Assembly (NCBI GenBank): GCA_026545765.1
Contig: CM048840.1
Location: 31,128,765 to 31,192,764 of the forward strand
Source of the DNA: Plantago major
Lineage: Eukaryota > Streptophyta > Magnoliopsida > Lamiales > Plantaginaceae
Direction: 5' to 3'
DNA length: 64,000 nt
Shown: piece after piece, positions 49,581-61,697 of the stretch
How the letters are laid out: every line of letters starts with the position of its first letter
Numbering within the stretch: the first letter of the stretch is position 1
Notes under the pieces: generated by a model
Told to the model about the DNA's origin: nothing
What the model saw: the letters and a program-made list of their open reading frames with translations, nothing else
Database searches by the model: none
Position numbers and translations under genes: made by a program

Positions 49581-50812
49581 GTCACGCCCCAAAACTAAAA
49601 TAATTTGACGCGACCGGCCGTCTATTGTGAGATGGGCTCACGCCAAGACAAAGCCTCAATTTTATAAATCATTTTGAAAAGAGTGGTACAAAGTAAGTAG
49701 CAGTACATCAGAGCTTCTAACAACCCATTTACAACAAATGAAAACTAATAAACAAACTTCCAATACATACTACTATTTAAAATATAAAGAACTCACTACA
49801 CTACAAAATTCAGACAACTCCAAAAGTCTACCCGCCTTGACTCCAGGGTACTTCATCCAACGCGACTTTACTAAAATCTGAAAAGGGTGTAAGAGTGAGC
49901 TCCTGGCACTTTTACCCGGATCAAGTACATATAAAAAGTATACATGTGTATATACACTCCGTTTTATATCAAACATAGTCGAAAATCATTTGCATGAAAC
50001 ACATGTCACAACAATAGCAATTCACTTTTAGCTCGAATCAGATATACACTATGGCTACACAAACCGTGGTGGCACACAGGTCGGCTTTCACATAACATAT
50101 CCCCTTACATAATAGGGGTCACACACATACACTGGGAGTACTCCAAAGCACGACAATCTCCCGAAAGGGTCACACACTTCATAGACATATCGATGAGTTT
50201 AAACGTACACATAATCCATACTTTCACAAAATAGCTTTCACAAATCGCACACACAACAAATACATTTTATGGGTATATATACTTGATCCTTTTCGAATAG
50301 ACTATTATATCAAGTCCCATTCCTTGATATAATAACCATAAGTTGTTTATCAATTCTTAAAACATACATATACATATAACGATAAAAATAGAAGCAAAAG
50401 TGTCAAGAGTTCCACTTACCTCAAGGTCGATACGAATTCAAGTCAAACTTAAGTAACCGCAAAATCCTCCAATAACTTGCACATCGAATCTCCAAAAGTC
50501 ACCTTAATTAAACCATAATCCTCCAAAACACCACATGCTAACACCGTCTAGTCTTTACTCCGGTTTAATAGCTCGGAAAGAGGAAAATTGGGTAACAAGG
50601 GCAAAACGGTAGTTTATGGAGCTAGGAAGATAGGTATAAAAGGCTAGAAGGGCATAGTCAATATTCAACAACGTTCAGGGGCAAAACGGTAATTTAAACG
50701 GGTCGAAAATAGGCTGGAATAAAAGGTAAAATTAAATAGGGAAAACAGGAACTCGAACCTTGGACCTCATGCCTAACAGGTAACAGCCCACAGCTTTGCA
50801 GTGACCATATTA
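49581..50812 (-). mobile_element. Gypsy-type LTR, truncated
   Basis: Shares GTCACGCCCCAAAAC, GACCGGCCGTCTAT, GTGAGCTCCTGGCACTTTTA and AACGGTAATTTAAACGGGTC, in order, with 36788-38637. It stops near 50812, after the tRNA-like module, so roughly the first third of the LTR (minus orientation) is lost. Confidence 0.8.
50748..50800 (-). repeat. tRNA-like module in LTR, copy C
   Basis: On the minus strand A-box-like TGCAAAGCTGTGGG (50800-50787) and B-box-like GGTTCGAGTTCC (50759-50748) lie 41 nt apart with ATGAGGTCCAA between. Confidence 0.5.
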
Positions 50813-51732
50813 TTAGGGAGGGAACGGATTTGGTTGCATTAATTTATTTTCTGTGAGCGATAGATGGTTGGTTGAATAAAATGTGACTTATCTGGAATCA
50901 TCCTACCATCCGTTGCAATTTTTTGTCTAAATGAATTTAAATTTAATGTAAATTGATACGCGGGAGAAAAAGGAGGAATATATTTAATAGTTGGGAGCGA
51001 TCGTATGTCTCAATTACCTTGCATACCATTAGAGACTGCTAGTTAATTTGTCTCAATTGAACTTTAGTAGTATTTGCTCCCATCATCCCTCTCAATTAAA
51101 TTAGTACTAGTTATCGATTTTGATTATAAACCACTTTCTCCACCAATGTCCCTCTCTAAAATTTTACCCTAATTTGTTTTTACCTATTCCTTTTTACTGG
51201 AGAATACTCCATTTCTCACTCCATCGCCAAACCATCAGAGCTTCAAATTCCTCATCTCCTCCAACCTCTTCGTTCGAAATCGGCGGTGATTAATTTACCT
51301 CAATATGCTTCATTTTGTTCATGAAAGTTTTGCATGCGATATCTATGGGAAACAGGAGAAAGTAATTTAGGTTAATTACTCTGTGAATTATTTTGTATTG
51401 CAAAATATACTCTCTTTGGTCGAAACTATATTGGTTCTATAGTTTTACTAGTATAATTTAGTCTATTAGGATTTTTTTTCTAACATTATAATTTATTACT
51501 TCCTCCTGGTACAATTTTAAATATGATAATTTTAGATTTTCTTTTATGGTCATAATTTAATTTATTATTTTATATGATTAGGATTAATTTTTAGTCACAT
51601 AAATTGAGGTACTCATTTATCTCTCGGTTAAAATAGAGTAAATCTCATGGGAGACAACAAATTGTAAGGATTAAAAAAGACCAATAAACATTAAGCTTAT
51701 TGCGGAGAAGTCATAATGGTTAAGAGTATATA
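50813..51732. other. Non-coding stretch
   Basis: No element ends or gene recognised. A CT-rich segment (51180-51290) resembles a 5' leader but has no following reading frame. Confidence 0.35.
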
Positions 51733-51935
51733 CTCCCTTTGTCCCATGTCAGTTGTCCACTTTACACTAATTCACGGTCAACACAAATGAACTTTGACCT
51801 AAATTTTCATTATTTTTATTATACATTTCAACTGAAGATTTTACTATCACCGTTTGAGAATTATACATGATCAAAGTTCATTTTTATTGACCGCGAATTA
51901 GTGTAAAGTGGATAATTGGTATGGGACAGAGAGAG
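51733..51935. mobile_element. Stowaway MITE, 203 bp
   Basis: CTCCCTTTGTCCCATG and, on the complement, CTCTCTCTGTCCCATAC; inverted repeats of about 50 bp (CACTTTACACTAATTC on both sides). TA at 51731-51732 and 51936-51937. Confidence 0.85.
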
Positions 51936-52274
51936 TACATGTTTTTCACATACAACAATACATTTTGCATAACAACATGATGTTTTTAATAACGACATAT
52001 ATATGTGTCCATGTATAAATTAAGTACAAACTATATACTGTCTCTAGAAAACTATGTCCTTCAAATAACTCCATCGGTCCATTTTTCCTTCAATCAATTA
52101 ATTACTATTGTATCAACTATCAACTTAATGTATTTAAGTTGAAAGTGAAATTTATATAAGAAAATTGATGTGGCATTGAAGATGAAGTGAGATAATGGGT
52201 GACAATCTCTTTTCAATTACTTTTATGATTCAAAATCAATTGAATAAATTAAAGCACGGTCTACTTGGTTTATG

Positions 52275-52527
52275 CTCCCTACGCTTCATTAACATCTTTA
52301 CAATTTATTTTTTTATCAATATTTTCAATTTTGACCATAAATTACTCTTAACTATATATAATAGTAAATAATTTAATAAAGTTATTTAATTAAAATTAAG
52401 AAGTAATATTTCATAATATAATTTTGTTAAAGATTTAACTATTTAAAAGGAAAATTTTGGTCAAAATCAAAAATGGTTGACCAAAATAAGTAATTTGTAA
52501 AGTTTTTAGTGAAACAGAGTTACGGAG
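52275..52527. mobile_element. Stowaway-like MITE, degenerate
   Basis: CTCCCTACGCTTCATTAAC at left, complement CTCCGTAACTCTGTTTCAC at right, with TTTTGACC/GGTCAA inner matches. The TA duplication is not preserved. Confidence 0.5.
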
Positions 52528-54092
52528 AAATCATGTATTAGAAAGTTCTGATACAGAGCCACATTATAATGTTAGGCAGGGCAAATGGAAGGCTAACTTA
52601 AAATTTTAGGAGGGACTAAATGAAATGCTTAAGTATTTGAAATTATACAGGTAAAATACACAGATTCAAATTCAAGGCCGAGCTTAGTTGAGCTAGCTAG
52701 AAAAATAAATGATTTGGAACATAATCTTTATTTTATTTCTGAAATATTGCGAGACGTTAAAAATCAGAACATCTGCATGATTGATTTTGAACATAAAATA
52801 ACTTCTAGAGTTCATTTAATTTCTTTGGATCGACGTGGTGTATGGTAATTACTCATGTATCAACTAGTGCATGAGTACACATTGAAAACAAAATGTCGAT
52901 TATTATATGAAAATTACATGGGTTATATATTTGTAAATGATAATATGAATTAATGTTCATTCGTTTTGGTGGGAACTCCACCCAAAAATGTCGACAAGTT
53001 AGGCGGCAATCTGAAATTTTCAATTTCACCTGGCGGACAATTGAAAACATAAGAATGAAACTAATTTTTTATATATTGGAGAAGTACTGAACGTGGCTCA
53101 GCACATTCCTGTATTTTAGTTCCTTCCACATTCCAAATTCTATCTCTTATCCCCTCCCCTCCCCATTACGAGAAGCCCTTTGAAAAAATCTTGGCTCACT
53201 CGGTCAAATCGTGGCTCAGATCTATACAATACTTTGGTGAGTTGAATTATTCACTCTCCAACTTGTTTGTTACGTAAGGCACTATCACAACATTAATTTC
53301 ATATGATCTGATATATCTTTTTCATCTTTCAGATCTCAATCAAACTCGATTTGTTTGCTCAAAAATATCTAAGCTTGTTCATACCACCGATTGAGTAGAC
53401 AAGATCACGGAACTAAATTGGCCGATGTGTATTATACTACGAAGTAGGGCTATTCGATAGACCGGGCCAAAAAAAGTTCCCCAAGAATTAGAAAGGGAAA
53501 AAAGCACCAGATATTACCGGACCATATATTCTGCCAAAATGATTTACTACTATCTTAATAAACCTGGAAATCCACATTCGGATTTTCATAAAAAAATTTT
53601 TATAAAAAACTAAATTATCAGAGAGCAATACAAGACTCCCGGAAAGAATGATCTCAAACAAATGTAAAATAATATTAAATAGATTCAATTAAAAATAAAT
53701 ACTAAAATGTTTCTGGGAGGAAAAATCACTCTTATTTGTGTTTTTGAGAGGGTAATCTGTCACAAATAGCTTTAAGTATTTGAGAGGGAATATCAGTTTC
53801 AATTTGTGTGGCATCTGCAGAGATAGATCTATATCTGATAAAAGGCCATCTGGGATGAATCATCCATCCTAAATAAAACTATTACAGATGGATGGCCCAT
53901 TCCAAATGTTTGAACATATGAAACGGAAATTCTCTCCCAAATAAATTCCATTTGAAACAGTTAACTCCTTCCTGATAATTGCTATTTGAGATAGTTACTC
54001 AGTACCAGATAGATTTTATTAGAGACTAACTTCTTATCTCTCCCGGAAGAACATCTGAGACTTAACTTTCTCTAACCAAAAGTAGAGAGCAA
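52528..54092. other. Non-coding stretch, possibly the body of a CACTA relic
   Basis: No gene. GAGAGGGA/AGATAG words recur from about 53740. A CACTA-like right end (TCCTGTAGTG) lies at 54906-54915, but the matching left end was not found. Confidence 0.3.
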
Positions 54093-54101
54093 TAGTTACT
54101 C

Positions 54102-54828
54102 GGGGCTTTCTACCGTCAGTCAAGGTGTCGCCCTGACTAACGTCAGTCACCTATTTTGATCCATTAGATTAAAATTTTAACGGTGGAGATCGAATAATTT
54201 GTTACCTATTGCACTAAGTGTTACCATGGGGTGTCGCTCGTGTCGCACGAGGTGTTGCGCTACGTGTTGCTCCAACCGCCTATGTCGCTTTAAATTATTT
54301 AAATATATTTAAAAAAAATATTTTTGTTCTAACCGCCATACGAAAAAAAACGATCGGACTTCCAAGAGCTCCGTGTCATTGTCGGAGCTCCGGTGGAAGC
54401 TCCGATCTTTTTTTTTTTTTTTTAATTGAGCTTCCGCCACCGGAGCTCCGGCAGTGATTTTGGTGGTGGTGTGCGGTGTTGGTGGTGGGTGGTGGTGTTG
54501 GTGCGGTGGTAGTGGGTGGTGGTGGGGATGGGGGAAGGTGAGTTAAAATTTTAATAATTAATTTTTTTTGAAGAATTTAATAGTTTAAAAAAAAAATTAT
54601 TTTTTATTTTTTAATAGCGTTAATTTTTTAATATATCAAAAATATTTTATTTAAATAATTTAAAGCAACGTAAACGGTTAGAGCAACACCTTTTGCGACA
54701 CAGAGCAACGGTTGAGGGCAACACAGAGCAACGGTTGAGGGCGACACAGAGCAACGGACACGTGTCAGATGTCGACACCCTGACTGACGTTAGTCAGGGC
54801 GACACCCTGACTGGCGGTAGAAAACCTG
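54102..54828. mobile_element. Mutator-like (MULE) MITE, 727 bp
   Basis: Inverted ends of about 48 bp: GGGGCTTTCTACCGTCAGTC and complement CAGGTTTTCTACCGCCAGTC, continuing through GTGTCGCCCTGACTAACGTC. The perfect 9-bp duplication TAGTTACTC at 54093-54101 and 54829-54837 is diagnostic. The interior has CGGAGCTCCGG palindromes and a GGTGGT tract, with no transposase. Confidence 0.9.
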
Positions 54829-54905
54829 TAGTTACTCTGAAATAGTTTATTAGGGACAGAATCAAGTTTTTCGAAAGCAAATTATCTCTCTCAAATATTC
54901 ATTTT

Positions 54906-54915
54906 TCCTGTAGTG
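54906..54915 (+). mobile_element. Possible CACTA right terminus
   Basis: The complement reads CACTACAGGAAAAATGAA, a common plant CACTA end. No left partner; the MULE MITE would lie inside it. Confidence 0.3.
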
Positions 54916-55110
54916 TGTTAACAACTTTTTCAATTTAACTTTTAGAGAGCAAAAGTTTTTTACAATCAAGTTACTGTGTTTGGCCTTCACAAGGACTTGA
55001 AATCACTGAGACAAAATACTTAATTAATTATCAAAACATATCTAGATGAATTGCATCTAGACTTTCCAAGTCTATATGTGAATGAATCGAACATCATTCA
55101 AAGTACTTAT

Positions 55111-56897
55111 TGTAACAGCCAAAAAATTCATAATTCGATTTTAGGCGTTTTAAAGTGAATCGACCGTCAAAGCACAGTTCGTAAAGCGTTGTTAACCCAG
55201 TTTTGTGCCTTGCAGACTTATCCAGCACGTCACTTAAATAAAGCCCAAGGCCTTCTTTTTTAACAAGCACATCCTTGCCCTAACCCTAGGAATTCTAAGA
55301 AAAATCCTTAGCAAAAACATTATTTCGCGTGCAAAATTTCTGCAAGGCGCAGTCATATTCTAAAATATTTTTCTGGTTCGTTAACCGTCCGATCGAGCTA
55401 ATTTTTGGAGATAAGATTGATAACAGACCATTCCATACTGTCACTAGACGGATCTCCATTGGGAGTAGTGAGTCGTCCAGAATCTGATGTCGAACAGAGG
55501 GCTATTTTTCAACCCGTTTTCAATTTTTATCCCTCGTCTTGTTTGTTTTTCTCAAGGCAAGTCCCCATAAAGCTAATTCACGATTATTCGATTTGTAATA
55601 TATGCTATGATATGTGATCTTTGCAAGTTTTCCAAGGTTCTTTATGTTTATGTATTATTTGTTAGAACTATAAGTTACGTTATATGCAAATTCCTCTAGA
55701 GTTCATATACACGTTTACGTACTTCAGTTATCGATCTCCTACTATTCGATTGTTATATATATTTGTCTGGTCTCAGTATACCGATTGGCTATCTGATCTT
55801 TGAATTGTTTTATGCATGATTAGCCGTTATAGTTGTTATGTGGGAAGTATTCTGTTTTATTTGATGTTTATGAGTGAATTATGTTGATCTTGGTGTAGTC
55901 ACTGAAAGGGAGTGAACCAATAAGTTGTGATTTGTTAAAGAAAGTACTGTAGTGTTAATGCTAGTAGATACATGAGTTTATATACTTGTGTTGCTGAGTA
56001 CACTAGTTTAGTTAGGTTACAAGAAGACGTTGCTTATTCTTTTGTTGCAGTAATCATGAGTTCCATTTTGTTGTTAACCAATCTCTTGTAATTGTTAGTT
56101 GATGCTATGTATATTATTTTACCTTTAACCACAAACATTAGTCCATGCATTTATAAGTTAGAGTTTAGAATCATGCATACATTTTAATAAGACTTTAAAG
56201 TTTAAAGTAAAGTATGCTCTCAAGTTAAAGAAAAGAAAGTGCTTGTAAGGACACCACCCTAAACATTTGTGGCAATTTCAAGAGTAGGCTAGAGTGTGAT
56301 TAGTACCTCTAGTCTTGTTTTAAGAGCTTTAAGAGGCCACCATGGGCCAGGTAGGACCTTGCGATGCCAAGTGAGCTCGCGATCATGTTAAGATTTTAAG
56401 ACGTTTCAAGAGAATGTTTCAAGACAAGTTTTAAGTTCAAGTCAGGTCTTAAGATGCATTGCATTAAGCAAGATTAAAAGATTTAAAAGACATGAAGATA
56501 TAACCTTAAGTCATGGTACGTGCATGGAATTTGCTCAGTCAAATGGTCACGACTGCCCTTGCTAAAATTATCAATTTTAAGTACTTGAAGCCGAGCTGAT
56601 CGGAGTGGCGAGTGTTGCCGGAGCAGTGATCAGTATCAGGAAGATCTTTAATATATGTAAATTTCACGATTTCAAAGACTTTGTAATGTTGTAAGAATTT
56701 AGCTATTTATAGTTGCGCTGCATATTTTACAAGTTCAAGAATTATTTTCAAGAATTTTTCATGTCAAGTCCTTTGACGCGCAAGGCGTCTAGTAACATTT
56801 TAAATTTTTATAATTCAAGTTCGTCGAATTTACAAGCTCACGAACTAGCGCAATTTTTATTTTCCTTAAATCGTCTTTTAAAAATCAGGGCGCTACA
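55111..56897 (+). mobile_element. Gypsy-like solo LTR, 1787 bp
   Basis: TGTAACAGCC to GGGCGCTACA with a perfect 5-bp duplication CTTAT (55106-55110 and 56898-56902). No coding region. A different family from the TGTAAAATCC LTRs. It is nested in the 3' flank of copia relic 4. Confidence 0.88.
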
Positions 56898-56902
56898 CTT
56901 AT

Positions 56903-58734
56903 ACTCTAAGCATATAATTGAATATAATATCTATGTTATTATTCTACTTGTACGGTAATATGTGGCGCTAAATAGGACAATGAACTTATTGTCTTAGGGT
57001 TCCTAACATGTACATCTTCTACCTATCTCGGACCCCGGGACATGGAAGATCCACATGTTAAACATTATCAAGTCACCACTATACCAGTGGGGTTGCACTC
57101 CCCTGAGATGTAGATATCTTATTCGATCAAGCGAATAGTCCATTGATGATGGTATTAGAATACCCGCACTATGGACAACTTGTTAAACTATATGTACAGT
57201 AAAAACTCCATAGATGAATACTCCATAAATGAATAAACTCATTATAGTAATAAAAATTTCGGTCCCAACTCGGGACCAGTTATAAATAAGAATAAACTCT
57301 ACATTGTAATATTCCATGACTTTTTCAGGTTCCGTCTTAAGTAATTATACTCCCATATAGTAATAAATGACATAATATTCAATAAAATAATTATAAATAT
57401 ATGTTTTTTCATTACATGAAGTTTATGATTTAAAATACTTATTCAAAGTTGTCTGTGATATTGATTTGAAGTACATCTTTTAGCTTATTTGCATTAGTAG
57501 ATGATATATATGTGAAGCTTCTTGTTGCACCCAAAACATTGCTAACTTGTCAAGTAGGTCCGAAGCTTTTTGACATGAAAGTTTTGCTACTTCTGTGCTA
57601 TCGTCTTCCGGATTGCCCATCTTCAATTCTTATCTAATTGATGTGATGATTTCGATTAAGTTAAAACATCCTAAATTTGTTATCCTCCGCTTCTTGTCTA
57701 ATAGAAATTTTTACTTTTTTGTTAATATTTCATATATTTTATCAAGCAATATAACATTTAAATTATGAATGTGGATTTTATTTACAAAAAAGATAGTTTT
57801 ACCACAAAACTCTAGTTAGGAATAAACTCTCTATAGGAATATTTTTTTCCGGTCCCAACAATATGACTGTATAGAATTTTTACTGTACGTGCATAGATAA
57901 GATCATTCACAGTTAACTCGTAAGTCAAATGCATGTGAAATCGTTGACTTTATTTCGATTTACCTCTCTATCCATGAATATTATTGATTTTATACAAGGA
58001 ATCCAGTTTCCACTTAAGGAAACTTGAGCTAAGGACTCGTGCTTGTAATCCCAAATCAACTTAGCATGGGAGTATAGACTTGTATCCTTGTTTTACCAAG
58101 TAGTGAATCCGGTTCTTTCAGACATAGTCCTGTCTATATATGTGAGATCAGATAACCCAAATAACCAAGACTGGTTTCACTCGATGGTGAACACACCATA
58201 GAAGCTCAATGTTAAATAGCGACACACATTAGTTCATCCATGTGAAGACCAATTAAGACCCGTCGCATCTGATCATCGGTGTCAATACTAATGTTGAGCC
58301 AATCAGCAAACCTAGTTCAACGGTATTGGTTGGTGAATGCTCGCTTCTCGCCGTCTCCAGTTATATATGATTTATCAGTAATTCATGTACGATCACTGCA
58401 GATCACTGACTAGCATAAGTCAGCCCACTGATTTGGCTGAGGAATTCACTAACGACTTTATCCTCATATACCAATCCTAAAGATATGATATCAGCGTTGA
58501 CTACTTTAATGATCATCATTCTTGCAAGTTAGACTGCCCATGTATACTAGACTGAAGGTCGGATGATGGTCATTTTGATTTCTAGATAATTATTTAAGTG
58601 TTTAATTCATATGTAAATGCAGTTTAAACAGAGGCAAGGAATTTGAACAATATGAATCGTTTTATTTCAGCTATAGAAATACGGATTATTACGACTAAAT
58701 TTGCTATACAGGCATAACTCTACCGACATTCTCC
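56903..58734 (-). mobile_element. Copia relic 4, non-coding 3' region
   Basis: Lies downstream, in minus orientation, of the RNase H scrap at 58735-59115. No frames. LTR limits not established. It is interrupted by the hAT-like element at 57197-57885. Confidence 0.4.
57197..57885. mobile_element. hAT-like MITE, 689 bp
   Basis: Ends CAGTAAAAACTC and complement CAGTAAAAATTCTATAC. The 8-bp flanks TATATGTA (57189-57196) and TACGTGCA (57886-57893) differ only by transitions, as expected from cytosine decay. GGTCCCAAC words occur near both ends. Confidence 0.6.
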
Positions 58735-59115
58735 CACTTTCTTTTAGAGAAAAGTAGCCATGAGTTTTAATCCCATAATTCACATGTTTCTCAAATTTCT
58801 TGACCGACCAAGCTCTCGTTAAGGGATCAACCAAGTTTTCATAAGAGAAAATCTTGTCGATTTTGACTTTCTGTTCAACTACGAACTTCCTAATCTCATG
58901 ATACTCACGATCTATATTTCTAGTCTTCTTGGAGTATTTTACTTACTCAGCGTTAGCAATAGCTGTCGTACTATCTGAGCAGACCAGTATTGGCTTGACA
59001 CTATCTGAAACCAATCCGGACTAACAAAAAAGTTTCCAAGCTTAGCTGCATATTACAATGCTTCGAAAGCCGCCACATACTTGGCTTCCATTGTGGAACC
59101 AACAACGCATTTCAA
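58735..59115 (-). pseudogene. Copia relic 4, RNase H fragment
   Basis: Reads VVGSTMEAKYVAAFEAL with a stop and frame changes after it, matching the copia RNase H motif STMEAEYVAA. The usual domain end can be traced to about 58735. Non-functional. Confidence 0.7.
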
Positions 59116-59204
59116 GAGATATAAACAATAATAGTTCTCACATATAGTATACGATTTGATTAAATTGAATACACATACATATTTGTAAATTGAAAATAAA
59201 GTTA

Positions 59205-59482
59205 TGTGAACTAGTAAGTCTTCTGGGAGACCGTCTACAATAAAGATGCGGTCTCCAATAAAGATAAAAGAAGACCAACAAGCATCAAAATTATTACTAA
59301 GAACATAGTAGTTTGTTTAGTTAACAATGTGGGTATTTTTCAAATATAAAAATATGCATTTTGTAACAACATAGACGTTTTGCTTAAAAACGTCTATGTT
59401 ATTCTTAACAACATATATCAATCTCTTTTTAAGTTAAGTATAGATAACGATTTAACACGCGTAGCGTGTTACTCCATGCTAG
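59205..59482 (+). mobile_element. Helitron-like non-autonomous 3' end
   Basis: The 7-bp-stem hairpin AACACGC-GTA-GCGTGTT (59454-59470) is followed by CTAG (59479-59482) and T. A weaker second hairpin, ACATGTAGCATGT then TAGT, follows at about 59502-59518. The body shares GACCGTCT and ACGTCTATGTTATT words with the stretch at 10777-11110. Confidence 0.55.
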
Positions 59483-59941
59483 TTATTAAATTTTATAATT
59501 ACACATGTAGCATGTTAGTTATAATTCTTGTACAGACATATACACACAGTTGAACAGTTGAGTACAATTGACAGATCAATTTAAATTCAACTCAAAGAAT
59601 GCAATATATCGATTGAACTTATCTACAAAAGAAAACTAACCAGTTCAAATATTTCCATTTGACAATCCACCACCACCTCCTCCTCATTTTCTAACAGTTT
59701 GTTTGACAAGCGATTAAAATCATGAAAATCATGTTAAAATAGATATTTTAAGTTATTTTTAATCAGGTTTTGGCGATTATAGCTTCTCAAACAAGTTCTC
59801 CTTATAAATACTTCTCCTCATATTTACTAAGTCTAATCACATTCAGATTTACAACGCAAATGAAAAATAATTCAATTCAACCATAATTCATATTTCAAAC
59901 CTTCCCAATATGTTGAATTTTATCATATTTCTAATTCTATA

Positions 59942-61088
59942 GAGAAAATTACAGATGATACCCCTTAAATTGGGCCCCTTAACAGATTGGTCCCTTCTAT
60001 TCGAACAATAACAAATACCCCCTAGAGTTGACCAAAATGAAAATGCATTTCTCTCTCTTGCCACAGAGGATTTTTTTAATTTAAACAATAAAGTAAATCA
60101 AAAATAAAATAAAATGATTATCCCTTTTATTTTCTATTTTATTTTTTTCCTTATTAATTGTTACTGTTCATCATCTTCTTCCTAAAATTTGAGTTCATGT
60201 TTTCTTTTTATTCTCTTTTCCATTCTTCTTCATTACAAAAAAAACTCCATTATCGGCATCATCTTCATCGTTGCAAAGATTCGAAAACCACCCCAAACCC
60301 ATTTTCTTCTTCTCCCCTATCTTCTTCCTTCCCTTCCCTTATTCCTCTTCTTTTTATGTTGTTCACAGCTCCAAATCGGAGCTATTGTAGCTCCGATTGG
60401 GAGTCAGATTGCTCGGTGGCATTTTGCGCTCAAATCGGGCTGTTTCGATTTTGGAGTATGCGGCCATGTCGGAGCTTTTCCGGCATGGAGCTCCCAAATC
60501 GGAGTTGGAGATGTGGATATGGAGTTTTGATTGTTGTTTGAATTAGTTTCATAGTTTAAGGGACTCAATTTAGAGTTTTGGAAACTCCAAGCCCTTGCAA
60601 TTGAGAATTTAACAAACCCAATTGCAAAATTGAAAAAGTTATAGGGACCTAATTGAACTTTTAAATTTTATGGATAATAACTAATTGGGCCCAAATAGTT
60701 TATGGTCATTCAATTGACTCAAACTCACCAATTACATCCATTCAATTACATCTGCGTCCCCATATTTGTTTCTCTTAATTACAGACAGGTCCACGGTCAG
60801 TTGGGGACAAAATAAAAGAGGAAAAAATAAAATAAAAAGAAACTAGTGAAACATAATAAAAGAAACTCAAAAATCAAAATATTCAATGCCATTTTCGTTA
60901 TTATGACCAACTTTGGCTGACACATCAGCAAAAAGCAAGTCCATGTTATCTTCAGGTTTGACTTTTGGACCAATTTGTAATATCTGAAATTACTCAGTTC
61001 AATATTTAGATGTAACTGTATTTGTTCGAATATAAGGGGTGAAATTGTTATTGAACCTAATTTACGGGGTACCATCCGAAATTTTTCC
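59942..61088. mobile_element. Mutator-like (MULE) MITE, 1147 bp
   Basis: GAGAAAATTACAGATGATAC at left and complement GGAAAAATTTCGGATGGTAC at right. Perfect 9-bp duplication AATTCTATA (59933-59941 and 61089-61097). The interior has a TTCTTCTTC-rich leader and a short frame rich in TCGGAGCT words. It may be captured host sequence, but no domain is recognised. Confidence 0.85.
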
Positions 61089-61097
61089 AATTCTATA

Positions 61098-61697
61098 ATT
61101 CAACCATAACTTGGCTCTTAGATAATATAGACATGTCTCCGACTGACTCACTCATTTCAAGTTATCAAGTGCCATAATAACACACATTAAATGTTTATTA
61201 TAATTCTGGTTTTCTTTCTTTTTTTTTGGAATTGGAGAAAAAAATCTATTAACAGATCGAAAATTGTTTTTAAGAGCACAAGAGATAGCTCCCAAAATAC
61301 AATGATACAGAGTCTTACAAATATTCCAAAACCTCAACCACCAGCTAACATGTACTTGGATTGCCCCAAACCATTAAAAAACTCTTAACCATACTAGGCA
61401 CACAAATTGACACGGCTTCAAATTTTCTTCATGAGAAGTCTTCCTGGACCGTCCTTTACTGGACCAACTTTTAAACAAATGAGTCGCATGGAATCCACAC
61501 CCCCAAAACTTGCTCATCAGAAAGTACCCCTCCTTAACAAAAGAAGTGGGAAGTAATTTAAAATGCGGTTATAGAAAACATAATCAAATCTTTGTCAATT
61601 CCAAAAGTCTCAAAGATAAAGCTTTAATCCTGTTGCTTTCCCGAAGATAAGAATTTATAAAATACAACATACAACAGATTCGATTGTAAAAACCACG
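61098..61697. other. Stretch before the LINE, possibly its 5' UTR
   Basis: No frame of note. The LINE's 5' boundary cannot be fixed. Confidence 0.3.

Noticed and set aside
54218..54457. A 79-codon frame.
   Set aside because: It lies inside the MULE MITE and includes a poly(T) run; no domain.
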